Below the pieces are notes generated by a model, which made no database searches, had not been told where the DNA came from, and worked only from the letters and a program-made list of their open reading frames with translations. Shown here piece after piece: positions 27,371 through 38,375 of a stretch of DNA of 64,000 nucleotides. How positions within the stretch are numbered: position 1 is the first letter of the stretch; each line of letters starts with the position of its first letter. This stretch comes from Lachnospiraceae bacterium (GTDB lineage Bacteria; Bacillota; Clostridia; Lachnospirales; Lachnospiraceae): positions 1 through 64,000 of the forward strand of contig JAILGL010000140.1 in NCBI GenBank assembly GCA_024696825.1, given 5' to 3'. Position numbers and translations under genes: made by a program.

Positions 27371-30079
27371 ATGAATCATAAAAAATTATTTGAAAGTATT
27401 TATAAGAAATTTACTGTTGCTGCTGTAACAACTGCCATGACTCTTACCTTGGCAGCTCCATATGAAGCAGGTGCAGCAGTAACTAAAGAAGTGACAGTTA
27501 CAAGCTCAGAGAGACTTGAACAGCCTGTTAGTTCATATAAATTTGCAGCTAATGAGCTTGGGGTTGTTAACTTCCACCCTACATGGGGAGATAAAGAAGC
27601 TAATATCGAAAGCATGAAGAAATACATTGATGAAGCCTATAAATTAGGTGTAAAAATCCTTTTATTCCCTGAAATGTGTGTTACCGGTTATGTTTCATCC
27701 AGTAACCCTGAGTCAGAGGATTATAAATGGGCTGTTTCATCTGCAGAGTATTTAAATGGTCCTACAGCAAAAACCTTTGGAAAAATTGCTGACGACTATG
27801 ATATGTGGATAGTTTATGGAGCAACTGAGAAAATCGAGGGAGATGACGAGCATGCGTATAACTCAGCATTTGCCTGTTCTCCAGAGGGTGATGTTACAGC
27901 ATATGAGAAAATTCACCCTGTTGAGGGTTCTTGGTGTACACCTGGTGAAACCCCAGTCCTCCTTGATGCCGGGGAGTATGGTAAGATTGGTTTAAGCATC
28001 TGTTATGATACATATGCAACACCTGAGCTTTCCAGATACTATTCTGCACAGGGTTGTAACCTCCTATTAAACCCTACTGCAACCTCTCGTGGTTATTCAC
28101 TTACAGATGATTCTAAATGGGAGTGGTATTATAAAAACCGTATCGAAAGTGCTTGTTCTCGTGAAGGTTTTACAATGTTAAGTGCCGATTTAGTTGGTAA
28201 GGACGGCTTAAATGATAAGTACACCTTCCCAGGTGGTAGTGTAATTCTTAGTGGTGCTTTCTCAGGACCTGCTTATTATGGTGGTACTGCAGATGCTAAT
28301 GGTAAGGCTAATCCAAAGGCCGATATTATAACCGGTGAAGAAGGCTTGGTTACAAATGTAGCTGAGTGCTCAACCAGATCAAGCGGTGCCTGCAACAATA
28401 AGGATTTTAATCCTGAACTATATACTACCCTTTATAAGGAATTAGCAGATAAAAAAGCAAGTGGCGAAACATTGAGCTACAAGTATACAGGTAAGAGTAC
28501 TCCAAGAGCTGCAACAGTTAATATGACAGGTTATTGGGGTAATAAGGAAAAGACAGTTGATAAGATGATTGAATACATTGAAGAAGCAGCAGAAGAAGGT
28601 GTGGACATCCTTGTATTCCCTGAAACAGTTCTTTCAGGATATGGATATGTAACTCCTGATAAAGATCCATTTTATCATAAATACGGTGTTTCAATGCAGG
28701 TTGCAACTGCAGAAACAATCCCGGGTGCAACTACTAATTTATTATCTGAATATGCCAAGAAATATGATATGTACATTATCTTTGGTATGACTCAGAAGGA
28801 AAAGAAATATAAAATGTATGAAGAAACCTTTTACCGCGCCGAAAGCAGAGGTGCAGTTGAAAAGGTTTATAACTCAGCAGCTATCTTAGGTCCTGACGGA
28901 TCAATAGATTCTTATCAGAAGATTCACCGTGCAGGTGACGAGGATCAGTGGTCAGCATGCGGTAAAACTCCTAAGATTATAGATACAAAATGGGGTAAGA
29001 TTGGTGTAGACATTTGTCGTGATGGTCATTTCTATCCTGAGCTTGGTCGTTATTACGCAGCTATGGGATGTACCATGTTCATCCACCCTACAGCAACTAC
29101 CGGAAATGCATGGTATCGTGAATCAAGAATCGCATCTTATACAGACCGTGACTGCATGAATGCAATTACCTGTAACCTTCTTGGTGGTGACGGTATCTAC
29201 GATCCAAGTAAATCCTTTGACCCTACAGATGACGAAGCAAACTTCGACGAGAATGGAAACTTCATCGGTGGTGATGAAATTCCTGAACCAATGGATTATG
29301 ATGCAGACAACGATTACTGGAAATCCGAAAACTGGATTGGAACCGGCGGAATATTTAACAGTACAAGTTTAATTATCACCAAGCAGAGATCAAATGTAAG
29401 CTTAAATGGTACCGGTTCTGAATCAGAAACCTATGCAGAAAATGGTCTTACAAGTCCTTTAGGTCTTGAAATCGCAGATATGGATATGAGTAGAGCAGGT
29501 TTCTCAATCGCAGGATTTAACCCTGGTTTATTCTCAAAAATGTATGACAAGCTCTCTGTATTATACCGTGGCGGATACACTTCTATCTACGAAGAAAATG
29601 CAGTTAGTGAGCCTGTAACTCTTAACTATAAGGTTATGTCAGATACAGTACTTGCAAGTGCTGCCCCTGCTTCACCAGAGGTAAGTACTTCACCAGCTGT
29701 AAGCGCATCACCTGAGGTAAGTGCTTCACCTGACGCTTCTGCTAGTCCTACTTCTGATGCTTCAGTATCACCTTCACCTGAAGCTGAGGTTAAGGCACCT
29801 GACAAGGTTAAAAAGGTAACAGCTAAAAATGTAAAGGGTAAGAAAATAAAGCTTACCTGGAAAAAGGTTTCAGGAGCTAAGGGTTATGAGATAAAGTATT
29901 CTTACAAGAAGAGCTTCAAAGCTTCAACTACTGAAACTACTACAAAGACTTCTTACAAATTAAAGAAGCTTAAGAAGGGCAAAAAATGCTTCATTAAGAT
30001 TCGCGCATATAAGCTTAATGGCAAGAAAAAGGTATATGGTAAATGGAGCAGTAAGGTTAAGGTTAAAGTAAAGAAATAA
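27371..30079 (+). CDS. Secreted protein with two carbon-nitrogen hydrolase (nitrilase) domains and Lys-rich fibronectin III-like C-terminus
   Basis: Signal peptide; domain 1 FPEM / YEKIHP / ICYDT; domain 2 FPET / YQKIHR / ICRDG; SPEVSASP linker; PDKVKKVTAKNVKGKKIKLTWKKVSGAKGYEIKYS tail. Confidence 0.88.
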   Translation: MNHKKLFESIYKKFTVAAVTTAMTLTLAAPYEAGAAVTKEVTVTSSERLEQPVSSYKFAANELGVVNFHPTWGDKEANIESMKKYIDEAYKLGVKILLFPEMCVTGYVSSSNPESEDYKWAVSSAEYLNGPTAKTFGKIADDYDMWIVYGATEKIEGDDEHAYNSAFACSPEGDVTAYEKIHPVEGSWCTPGETPVLLDAGEYGKIGLSICYDTYATPELSRYYSAQGCNLLLNPTATSRGYSLTDDSKWEWYYKNRIESACSREGFTMLSADLVGKDGLNDKYTFPGGSVILSGAFSGPAYYGGTADANGKANPKADIITGEEGLVTNVAECSTRSSGACNNKDFNPELYTTLYKELADKKASGETLSYKYTGKSTPRAATVNMTGYWGNKEKTVDKMIEYIEEAAEEGVDILVFPETVLSGYGYVTPDKDPFYHKYGVSMQVATAETIPGATTNLLSEYAKKYDMYIIFGMTQKEKKYKMYEETFYRAESRGAVEKVYNSAAILGPDGSIDSYQKIHRAGDEDQWSACGKTPKIIDTKWGKIGVDICRDGHFYPELGRYYAAMGCTMFIHPTATTGNAWYRESRIASYTDRDCMNAITCNLLGGDGIYDPSKSFDPTDDEANFDENGNFIGGDEIPEPMDYDADNDYWKSENWIGTGGIFNSTSLIITKQRSNVSLNGTGSESETYAENGLTSPLGLEIADMDMSRAGFSIAGFNPGLFSKMYDKLSVLYRGGYTSIYEENAVSEPVTLNYKVMSDTVLASAAPASPEVSTSPAVSASPEVSASPDASASPTSDASVSPSPEAEVKAPDKVKKVTAKNVKGKKIKLTWKKVSGAKGYEIKYSYKKSFKASTTETTTKTSYKLKKLKKGKKCFIKIRAYKLNGKKKVYGKWSSKVKVKVKK

Positions 30080-30177
30080 TTCTACCTTAAAACATAACGT
30101 CTTAGTTAAAAATTTAAGAACCTATGTAAAACAATAAAATAGATTTAATACTAAAAGCATACTTAAAATTATTAAAG

Positions 30178-30259
30178 GGCTGCCGGCTAAAGTAAAACTG
30201 ACTTATGATATTTATTTTTCATCTCCTTGTTTGGTCAGATTTGGTCGGCGGCTTTTTTT
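30178..30259 (+). terminator. Long-stem intrinsic terminator after the nitrilase gene
   Basis: GCTGCCGGCTAAAGTAAAACTGAC...GGTCAGATTTGGTCGGCGGCTTTTTTT. Confidence 0.6.
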
Positions 30260-30457
30260 GTTGTCTTGCAAAATTATTCAAAAAAAAATATATTCTTTTC
30301 TAACAAAATTAATTCTTATTTTATATAGTTATTTTTGACTTTATAAAGCATTTGTGGTAAATTACTATGGTAATAGAAACTTGAAGAAATCAAGTATTTT
30401 TATGTAATTTTTTTATATAATTTTTAATGTGAAACTGTCACAGGTTAGAAGGGTAAA

Positions 30458-31657
30458 ATGTCTCAAAATAATTATTTAAAGCAGACAAAAAAATATACTA
30501 AAAAAATGACTAAGAGGGCCAAAAAAGTGACTAAAGAAGCTAAGAAAGCTCATAGTAAATTTTGGAATTTCCCTCCGATAAAGTTCATTGGATGGTTTAT
30601 GGATAATGTTATGTATAGTAATGTTGCCGCTAATGCCGGCATGGTTTCTTATATGTTAATATTATCCTTTTTCCCGTTCTTTATTTTTGTATTTGCCCTT
30701 CTTAAAAATACACTTATTCCAGAAGAATTATTAATCAATGCAACAGATACTATTCTTCCAGAATCATTTCACACCTATTTACATGACCTTATCGGTGCAC
30801 TCTATAGAAATGCTTCTGTTTCTATAGTATCCATCACCATCGTCATGGCTGTATGGCTCGGTTCCAGAGCAACTCTTGCCATTATCGTTGGTCTCGACAA
30901 GGTTTATGGCATTAAAACCATGAGAAAATATATTCCTGCAAGACTTCAGTCAATGCTTTACACTGTACTCTTTGCATTTCTTATATTATTCTCTCTTACT
31001 GCACTGGTATTTGGTAACTCTCTTTTAGATTATTTTGCAAAAGAGTATCCTAATGCAGCTCCAGCTCTTGATCTTATTAACTCTTTAAAATCTTATATCA
31101 GTTACTTCGCTATGTTCTTACTCTTCTTAATAATGTACAGATTTATACCTAATCATCAAAGAGCTGAAGGACATCATAGACGAGTAACCTTTATAGATCA
31201 GATTCCTGGCGCCCTTATAAGTGTTTTCTTCTGGGGTGTTTATTCCTATATTTATTCTATTTTCATAAGACATAACTATTATGCATCCTTCTATGGAACC
31301 ATGACCACCATCGCTCTTCTTATGGTATGGCTCTATTTCTGTATGTATATTTTCTTCGTAGGAGGACTTATTAACTCCCTCCTCTACAAATATAAATTCT
31401 TCAGAGGCGTTAAACTCTTCATTCTAAAACACATGCGCAAAAGAAGACTTCTCAAAAAAGCCGCAGACAAGCTTGCTGAAAAGATAGAAGAGGCAGATAA
31501 GATTGAGGTTGTTGAAGGTGATGAGGAAGTTGATGGGGTTGATGAAGTTGGTGGGGTTGAAGGTGATGAAGTAGTTGATGATGGGGTTGAAGGTGATGAA
31601 GTAGTTGAAGGTGTTGAAGAAGTTGAGGATAATGTTGATAGTAAAGATAATGCTTAA
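30458..31657 (+). CDS. YihY/BrkB family membrane protein with basic N-terminus and acidic repetitive C-terminal tail
   Basis: Multi-TM core (NAGMVSYMLILSFFPFFIF, LFGTMTTIALLMVWLYFCMYIFFVGGLIN-type segments); EVVEGVEEVEDNVDS tail. Confidence 0.87.
   Translation: MSQNNYLKQTKKYTKKMTKRAKKVTKEAKKAHSKFWNFPPIKFIGWFMDNVMYSNVAANAGMVSYMLILSFFPFFIFVFALLKNTLIPEELLINATDTILPESFHTYLHDLIGALYRNASVSIVSITIVMAVWLGSRATLAIIVGLDKVYGIKTMRKYIPARLQSMLYTVLFAFLILFSLTALVFGNSLLDYFAKEYPNAAPALDLINSLKSYISYFAMFLLFLIMYRFIPNHQRAEGHHRRVTFIDQIPGALISVFFWGVYSYIYSIFIRHNYYASFYGTMTTIALLMVWLYFCMYIFFVGGLINSLLYKYKFFRGVKLFILKHMRKRRLLKKAADKLAEKIEEADKIEVVEGDEEVDGVDEVGGVEGDEVVDDGVEGDEVVEGVEEVEDNVDSKDNA
31553..31608. repeat. 30-bp tandem repeat in the yihY acidic tail
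   Basis: ggggttgaaggtgatgaagtagttga at 31553 and 31583. Confidence 0.85.
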
Positions 31658-31720
31658 CTTGCTTAATTCTCGCGCTACTGTTGTGATTATGTTAATCAAA
31701 TTTATCGAATATAGAACGAC

Positions 31721-31765
31721 ATAAGCTAAATCCATTACTATAATGCTGATTTAGCTTATTTTTTT
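31721..31765 (+). terminator. Intrinsic terminator after the yihY-like gene
   Basis: ATAAGCTAAATC...GATTTAGCTTATTTTTTT. Confidence 0.7.
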
Positions 31766-31859
31766 GAAATTTCTCCACTCCCACCATCATTTTCTAAGCT
31801 AAATCCACCACCTAATCGCTGATTTTGCTTAACCACTAAAAATAATTATATTAATATAA

Positions 31860-33326
<1,467 letters not shown>

Positions 33327-33429
33327 TTAATGATTTGATTGAAATTAATTGATATTTAGTTGATATTTAATTATTAATAATAAGCAAGTAATTTATGTTC
33401 TAATAAACCCATTTATAAGAATATAGTAA

Positions 33430-33463
33430 GACCGTCGGTACGGATGTGCCGGCGGTCTTTTTT
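33430..33463 (+). terminator. Intrinsic terminator of gdhA
   Basis: AGACCGTCGG...CCGGCGGTCTTTTTT. Confidence 0.8.
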
Positions 33464-33479
33464 AGTTTTTCAAATTTTT

Positions 33480-34697
33480 TTATTTCTCAGATACGAAGCA
33501 GCCGTCCTCGCTGTAGTAGTTCTTCTTTCCTACCTTCTGGACTGTCTGAATCATAAACGAATTATATTTGCTACCTGCTTCCTTCTTTACGGTTACCTGA
33601 TTTGACTTAGTTGTAAAGAGATTCTGATATTTCTTTTTCTTTGAATTATATCTTCTGATTCTGTAGGCTGTAGCACCCTTTACCCTTGTGAAGCTCACAG
33701 TGACTGTATCAGAAGTTTTTTTCACAACCTTATACTTCTTAACTTCCTTTGGTAAAATCTTAAATTTAACGGTCTTAGTGCCTTTATAATTGCCTTTGAA
33801 CTTTATCTTTACTGTCTGAGTACCAACCTTTTTAAGATTTGTTTTCTTTTTGATGGTATAATCAGTCTTTTTGTAGAGCTTCTTAGTTTTCTTATCATAA
33901 ATCTTTGGAGTAATTTTCTTACCCTTATATGTATAATTTAAGGAAAATACCTTTCCTACTTTTTTCGCATTTATTTTAAATGTAATGCTCTTCTTATCAA
34001 CATTTCCTGCATATCCGACTACAGTGATGGTTCCTGTTCCCTTATTAATATTGTTTTTATAGGTTACATAGTAATCTTCATTTTCAGTAAGGGTTTTTCC
34101 TTCCTTGGAAACAACCTTAACAACCGGCTCAATCTCAGAACCTGTATATGTGTAAGCTGTCTTAGTTGTTGTGATGGTAGAATTCTTAATAACAGCTGCA
34201 CCTGAGGTTGCAGCTGCATCCCCCTTAACATACAGATTAACCTTGAAGCTTATAGGAGAACTAACTGCTACATCACTTCCAATCATATAATAATAAGTCT
34301 TTCCTGCTGTAAGACTCTGCTCAAGATAAAAGTTAGAATTAATGGTTGATAAATCTTTATTAGATGCTATAAATGATTCGCTACTGTCATAAAGAATAAC
34401 CATTGGATCATAATTTCCTTCAGAGCTTATAACATATGTATCTGTCTTTTCAGGTACAAATTTATAATAAAGCTTCTCTGTTGATTCCTTGATTACACAG
34501 TTTATACTTCCTGTTGATACTGCTGTTGCTGTCTTAAATCCATTAGTTTCTACTGTTTCTGCAGCTGCCTGTGCAACTACATTTGAATCAGGATTATTAC
34601 CTGCAAAGCAATTAAAGCTGTCTCCTGCTGCAACTCCTGTCATAGCTATTATAGCTGCCATGGTCAATGATACAAGTTTGGAAATCTTTCTAATCAT
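33480..34697 (-). CDS. Secreted protein with PPC-like and Lys-rich Ig-like domains
   Basis: Signal peptide; EKLYYKFVPEKTDTYVISSEGNYDPMVILYD; basic beta-rich repeats. Confidence 0.7.
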   Translation of the reverse strand: MIRKISKLVSLTMAAIIAMTGVAAGDSFNCFAGNNPDSNVVAQAAAETVETNGFKTATAVSTGSINCVIKESTEKLYYKFVPEKTDTYVISSEGNYDPMVILYDSSESFIASNKDLSTINSNFYLEQSLTAGKTYYYMIGSDVAVSSPISFKVNLYVKGDAAATSGAAVIKNSTITTTKTAYTYTGSEIEPVVKVVSKEGKTLTENEDYYVTYKNNINKGTGTITVVGYAGNVDKKSITFKINAKKVGKVFSLNYTYKGKKITPKIYDKKTKKLYKKTDYTIKKKTNLKKVGTQTVKIKFKGNYKGTKTVKFKILPKEVKKYKVVKKTSDTVTVSFTRVKGATAYRIRRYNSKKKKYQNLFTTKSNQVTVKKEAGSKYNSFMIQTVQKVGKKNYYSEDGCFVSEK

Positions 34698-34767
34698 ATG
34701 TCTATCCTTTCCTTGTCCTTAGGGCATCTAAGAGCCCTCCTTAAATGTGTTTTCTTCCTAAATTTAC

Positions 34768-34822
34768 AAAAAAGGCGTTACAATTAAATAATTAATACTA
34801 ATTTTTAACTGTAACGCCTGAA
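34768..34822 (-). terminator. Intrinsic terminator directly after rplA
   Basis: Minus strand AGGCGTTACAGTTAAA...ATTTAATTGTAACGCCTTTTTT. Confidence 0.75.
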
Positions 34823-34850
34823 TTTATTTGTTTATCAAATGGTCTAAGAA

Positions 34851-35543
34851 TTAGATATATTTAGCTGTTGAAAGCTTGATTCCAGGACCCATGGTTGATG
34901 TAATTGTAACATTCTTGAAGTACTGACCCTTAGCAGCTGATGGCTTAGCCTTAACAAGTGCTGCCATAAGAGCGTCAACGTTCTCAAGTAACTTATCTTC
35001 TTCAAATGAAACCTTACCAACTGGTACATGTACAATGTTAGCCTTGTCAAGTCTGTACTCAACCTTACCAGCCTTAATATCGTTAATAGCTGTTGTAACA
35101 TCCATTGTAACTGTTCCAGCCTTAGGGTTTGGCATAAGACCCTTAGGTCCGAGTACACGTCCTAAACGTCCTACAACACCCATCATATCAGGTGTAGCAA
35201 CTACTACATCAAACTCAAACCAGTTCTCGTTCTGAATCTTAGGAATAAGATCTTCAGCACCTACATAATCAGCACCTGCTGCTGTAGCCTCATCAGCCTT
35301 AGCTCCCTTAGCGAATACAAGTACTCTTACGCTCTTACCTGTTCCGTTAGGAAGAACAACAGCGCCACGAACCTGCTGATCAGCGTGACGTCCATCTACT
35401 CCAAGTCTGGCATGAATCTCAACTGTTTCATCAAATTTAGCTGTTGAAGTTTCTTTTACGAGCTTTACTGCCTCTTCAACATCATACTGCTTACTTCTAT
35501 CAACTTTCTTAGCAGCCTCTAAATATTTTTTTCCTCTTTTCAT
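34851..35543 (-). CDS. rplA: 50S ribosomal protein L1
   Basis: [52 protein letters not shown]. Confidence 0.98.
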   Translation of the reverse strand: MKRGKKYLEAAKKVDRSKQYDVEEAVKLVKETSTAKFDETVEIHARLGVDGRHADQQVRGAVVLPNGTGKSVRVLVFAKGAKADEATAAGADYVGAEDLIPKIQNENWFEFDVVVATPDMMGVVGRLGRVLGPKGLMPNPKAGTVTMDVTTAINDIKAGKVEYRLDKANIVHVPVGKVSFEEDKLLENVDALMAALVKAKPSAAKGQYFKNVTITSTMGPGIKLSTAKYI

Positions 35544-35560
35544 AAATAAAAACCTCCAAA

Positions 35561-35593
35561 GTGGTGTTAACGGCGAGTGGAAATGCCTCCCAC
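35561..35593 (-). promoter_or_regulatory. Candidate L1-binding autoregulatory mRNA element before rplA
   Basis: Minus strand GUGGGAGGCAUUUCCACUCGCCGUUAACACCAC ending 3 nt before the GGAGG Shine-Dalgarno. Confidence 0.6.
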
Positions 35594-35693
35594 AACGTCC
35601 AATTTCTTAGTAACTGTCTTTTTGCGATAATGTGTAAATCTATGTTTTAAAAACGAAGCTCTGTTATTTAATAATTATATCAGAACTATAAAA

Positions 35694-36119
35694 TTACTCT
35701 TCTACAGTAACACCCATACTACGTGCTGTACCAGCGATCATGCTCATAGCAGTATCGATGTTAGCAGCATTTAAGTCTGGCATCTTAAGCTCAGCAATCT
35801 CGCGAACCTTATCCTTTGAGATAGTAGCTACCTTAGTCTTGTTAGGTACGCCTGATGCCTTCTCGATGTTACATGCCTTCTTAATAAGAACTGCTGCAGG
35901 TGGTGTCTTAGTAATGAAACTAAAGCTCTTATCCTGATATACAGTGATAACTACAGGTATAAGCATACCTTCCTGATTTGCTGTTCTAGCATTAAACTCT
36001 TTTGTAAACTGTACAATATTAACACCGTGCTGTCCAAGTGCAGGACCAACTGGTGGAGCTGGTGTAGCCTTTGCAGCAGGTATCTGTAATTTAATATATC
36101 CTTCGACTTTCTTAGCCAT
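35694..36119 (-). CDS. rplK: 50S ribosomal protein L11
   Basis: [31 protein letters not shown]. Confidence 0.98.
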   Translation of the reverse strand: MAKKVEGYIKLQIPAAKATPAPPVGPALGQHGVNIVQFTKEFNARTANQEGMLIPVVITVYQDKSFSFITKTPPAAVLIKKACNIEKASGVPNKTKVATISKDKVREIAELKMPDLNAANIDTAMSMIAGTARSMGVTVEE

Positions 36120-36170
36120 TTTGTAAATTCCTCCTTTTTATGTACATCCTAATGATATACACCGTACATA

Positions 36171-36707
36171 TTAGATTTCAACTTTCTCAATATCATCAAA
36201 GCTGATCTCAACCGGAGTCTCACGACCGAACATATCTATATAGATAGTAGCAGTGCGCTCCGAATGATTAATCTGACGTACAATACCGGTAGTGTCTTCC
36301 CAAACACCTGATTTAACAAGAACACTGTCTCCGATACTGAATCCAACCTCTGAAGTATCTGTCTCCTGAGACTTGATACCCATATCCTTCATCTCCTGTT
36401 CGGTGAGTGGAACCGGCTTAGATCCAGGACCTACGAATCCTGTTACTCCACGGGTGTTTCTTACAACATACCATGTTTCATCATTCATAACCATGTTAAT
36501 AAGAACGTATGCAGGGAACATTTTCTTCTGAACTGTTCTCTCTACGCCATCCTTTTTCTCAACAACGTTTACCATCGGAATAGATACTTCTAATATCTGG
36601 TCTTCAAGATGATTGTTCTGAACGTTCTGTTCAAGATCAGTTTTAACCTTATTCTCATATCCCGAATAGGTATGTGCAACATACCAACGTGCTTCCGTAT
36701 CTGCCAT
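36171..36707 (-). CDS. nusG: Transcription termination/antitermination factor NusG
   Basis: ARWYVAHTYSGYENKVKTDLE, NTRGVTGFVGPGSKPVPLT. Confidence 0.97.
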   Translation of the reverse strand: MADTEARWYVAHTYSGYENKVKTDLEQNVQNNHLEDQILEVSIPMVNVVEKKDGVERTVQKKMFPAYVLINMVMNDETWYVVRNTRGVTGFVGPGSKPVPLTEQEMKDMGIKSQETDTSEVGFSIGDSVLVKSGVWEDTTGIVRQINHSERTATIYIDMFGRETPVEISFDDIEKVEI

Positions 36708-36731
36708 AAAAATCCTCCGTTTTCAATCTTA

Positions 36732-36983
36732 TTAAAAGATTCTATCGAGTCCTGTCTTGATTACCCAATCAAGACCTGCTATTACTAATGAAAGAATAGC
36801 AGTAACAACTATTACCTGAGCTGACTCTTTAACGACAGTATCTCTGTCAGGCCATACGATTTTCTTAAATTCACTCTTTAAACCTGCAAAACCTGAGTTT
36901 TTCTTTTCAGCTGCTTTCTTCTCTGCTGCCTTCTTCTCAGCCTTTGTCATGGTTTTTTCCTCTTTTACCTCAGAATCTCCCAT
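36732..36983 (-). CDS. secE: Preprotein translocase subunit SecE
   Basis: FKKIVWPDRDTVVKESAQVIVVTAIL with C-terminal TM; position between rpmG and nusG. Confidence 0.93.
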   Translation of the reverse strand: MGDSEVKEEKTMTKAEKKAAEKKAAEKKNSGFAGLKSEFKKIVWPDRDTVVKESAQVIVVTAILSLVIAGLDWVIKTGLDRIF

Positions 36984-37019
36984 TACTTCAATTCCTTTCC
37001 GGGTCGCAAAATAATTTAA

Positions 37020-37169
37020 TTATTTTGTTTCCTTATGTAATGTGTGTCTCTTGCAGAATCTGCAATACTTCTTAGTTTCCATCCTGTCAGGATGATTTTT
37101 CTTTTCCTTGGTCGTATCATAATTACGCTGCTTGCACTCTGTACATGCTAAAGTAATCTTTACTCTCAC
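37020..37169 (-). CDS. rpmG: 50S ribosomal protein L33
   Basis: [52 protein letters not shown] start at 37169 after GGAGG. Confidence 0.95.
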   Translation of the reverse strand: MRVKITLACTECKQRNYDTTKEKKNHPDRMETKKYCRFCKRHTLHKETK

Positions 37170-37215
37170 GACTTTCACCTCCAAATCATAATACTTAAAA
37201 CATAAATTTAGGCAC

Positions 37216-37275
37216 AAAAAAAAAGACCTGTTACATCGTCGCCGTTAAACTATAGCACAGACAATGTAACAAGTC
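37216..37275 (-). terminator. Intrinsic terminator of degV
   Basis: Minus strand 16-bp stem GACUUGUUACAUUGUC/GACGAUGUAACAGGUC, 19-nt loop, then U9. Confidence 0.85.
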
Positions 37276-37277
37276 AA
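37249..37277 (-). promoter_or_regulatory. Sigma-A-type promoter of rpmG-secE-nusG, inside the degV terminator
   Basis: Minus strand TTGACT (37277-37272), 17-nt spacer, TATAGT (37254-37249). Confidence 0.75.
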
Positions 37278-37340
37278 GTTTATTTTTGAATTCTTACGAT
37301 ATTTTAATCAGTATAAATGCGTGTTTTACGCCTTACCTTA

Positions 37341-38240
37341 TCAGTCCACTCTTGGGTCTCCCATGAAAAACAATGCAACTGTTCCAGGACCTGTATGAGA
37401 ACCTATAACTGTTCCAATAGAATTGATTATGACCTTTCCCTTTAAATTAGGAAACTTCTCTTCAATTAAATCTCTAACAGCCTCAGCATCCTCTAAGCAG
37501 TCAGAGTTGCTGATTTCACAGAATCCATCGTAATCAAGGCCATTTTCTGCATGCTCCTCCATGAGCTTAACAGTTTCTTTAATAGCCTTCTGCTTAGTAC
37601 GAATCTTAAATCTTGGAATAAGACGTCCCATATAATCTACATTTAAAATAGGACAAATCTTTAAAAGAGTTCCAAATGCAGCGCTTGCTGCAGACACTCT
37701 TCCACCTCTTTTAAGATGGGTAAGGTCTGAGGTAAAGAACCAATGATGAACTCTAAGCTTGTTCTCCTCGATCCACTGTAAAGCCTCGTCCACTGTCTTT
37801 CCCTCATCACGAATCTTTGCAATATATCTCATAAGCAGTCCATAGCCTGAGGATGCCGCAAGGGAATCCACGATTTCAATTCGTCTGTCAGGATATTCTT
37901 CCCTCATCATATCTGCTGCAATATTTGCAGAATTAATGGTTCCTGAAATTCCTGAGGAAAGTGTTAGATGAATAATGTCATTACCCTTCTCAAGCTCAGG
38001 CTTCCAAAATTCGCAATACTCACTGGTATTAATCTGAGAGGTCACAGGCATTGCGCCCTCTCTAATGTGCTGATAAAACTTGTCAAATGGAATGGTCTCT
38101 CCCAAATCATCAGGATAATCCTTCTCATCCATTCTAAAATGAAAATAGGTTACAGGAATATTTAACTCCTCAAAAAACTCCCTTTTCTCATCAGCTGTTG
38201 AACAGCAACATAAGGTAAACTTAGTATCTGCCATATGCAA
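37341..38240 (-). CDS. DegV family fatty-acid-binding protein
   Basis: MPVTSQINTSEYCEFW, ITLSSGISGTINSA-like segment (HLTLSSGISGTINSANIA), DSLAASSGYG, LKRGGRVSAASA. Confidence 0.92.
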   Translation of the reverse strand: MHMADTKFTLCCCSTADEKREFFEELNIPVTYFHFRMDEKDYPDDLGETIPFDKFYQHIREGAMPVTSQINTSEYCEFWKPELEKGNDIIHLTLSSGISGTINSANIAADMMREEYPDRRIEIVDSLAASSGYGLLMRYIAKIRDEGKTVDEALQWIEENKLRVHHWFFTSDLTHLKRGGRVSAASAAFGTLLKICPILNVDYMGRLIPRFKIRTKQKAIKETVKLMEEHAENGLDYDGFCEISNSDCLEDAEAVRDLIEEKFPNLKGKVIINSIGTVIGSHTGPGTVALFFMGDPRVD

Positions 38241-38375
38241 ACTCCAATCTCAAATGTCCATACATTTAAAATCATTAATTTTAAATGTAACTAATTTCCA
38301 ACCATAACATTTTTAATTATACTATGTTTTTAGTAGGTTTTCAAAAAGTATTTTCTTACATTTTTAAATAAAGCT

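Noticed and set aside
31424-31735. 103-aa minus-strand ORF rich in Asn/Ile/Phe
   Set aside because: Antisense of the acidic repeat tail of the yihY-like gene.
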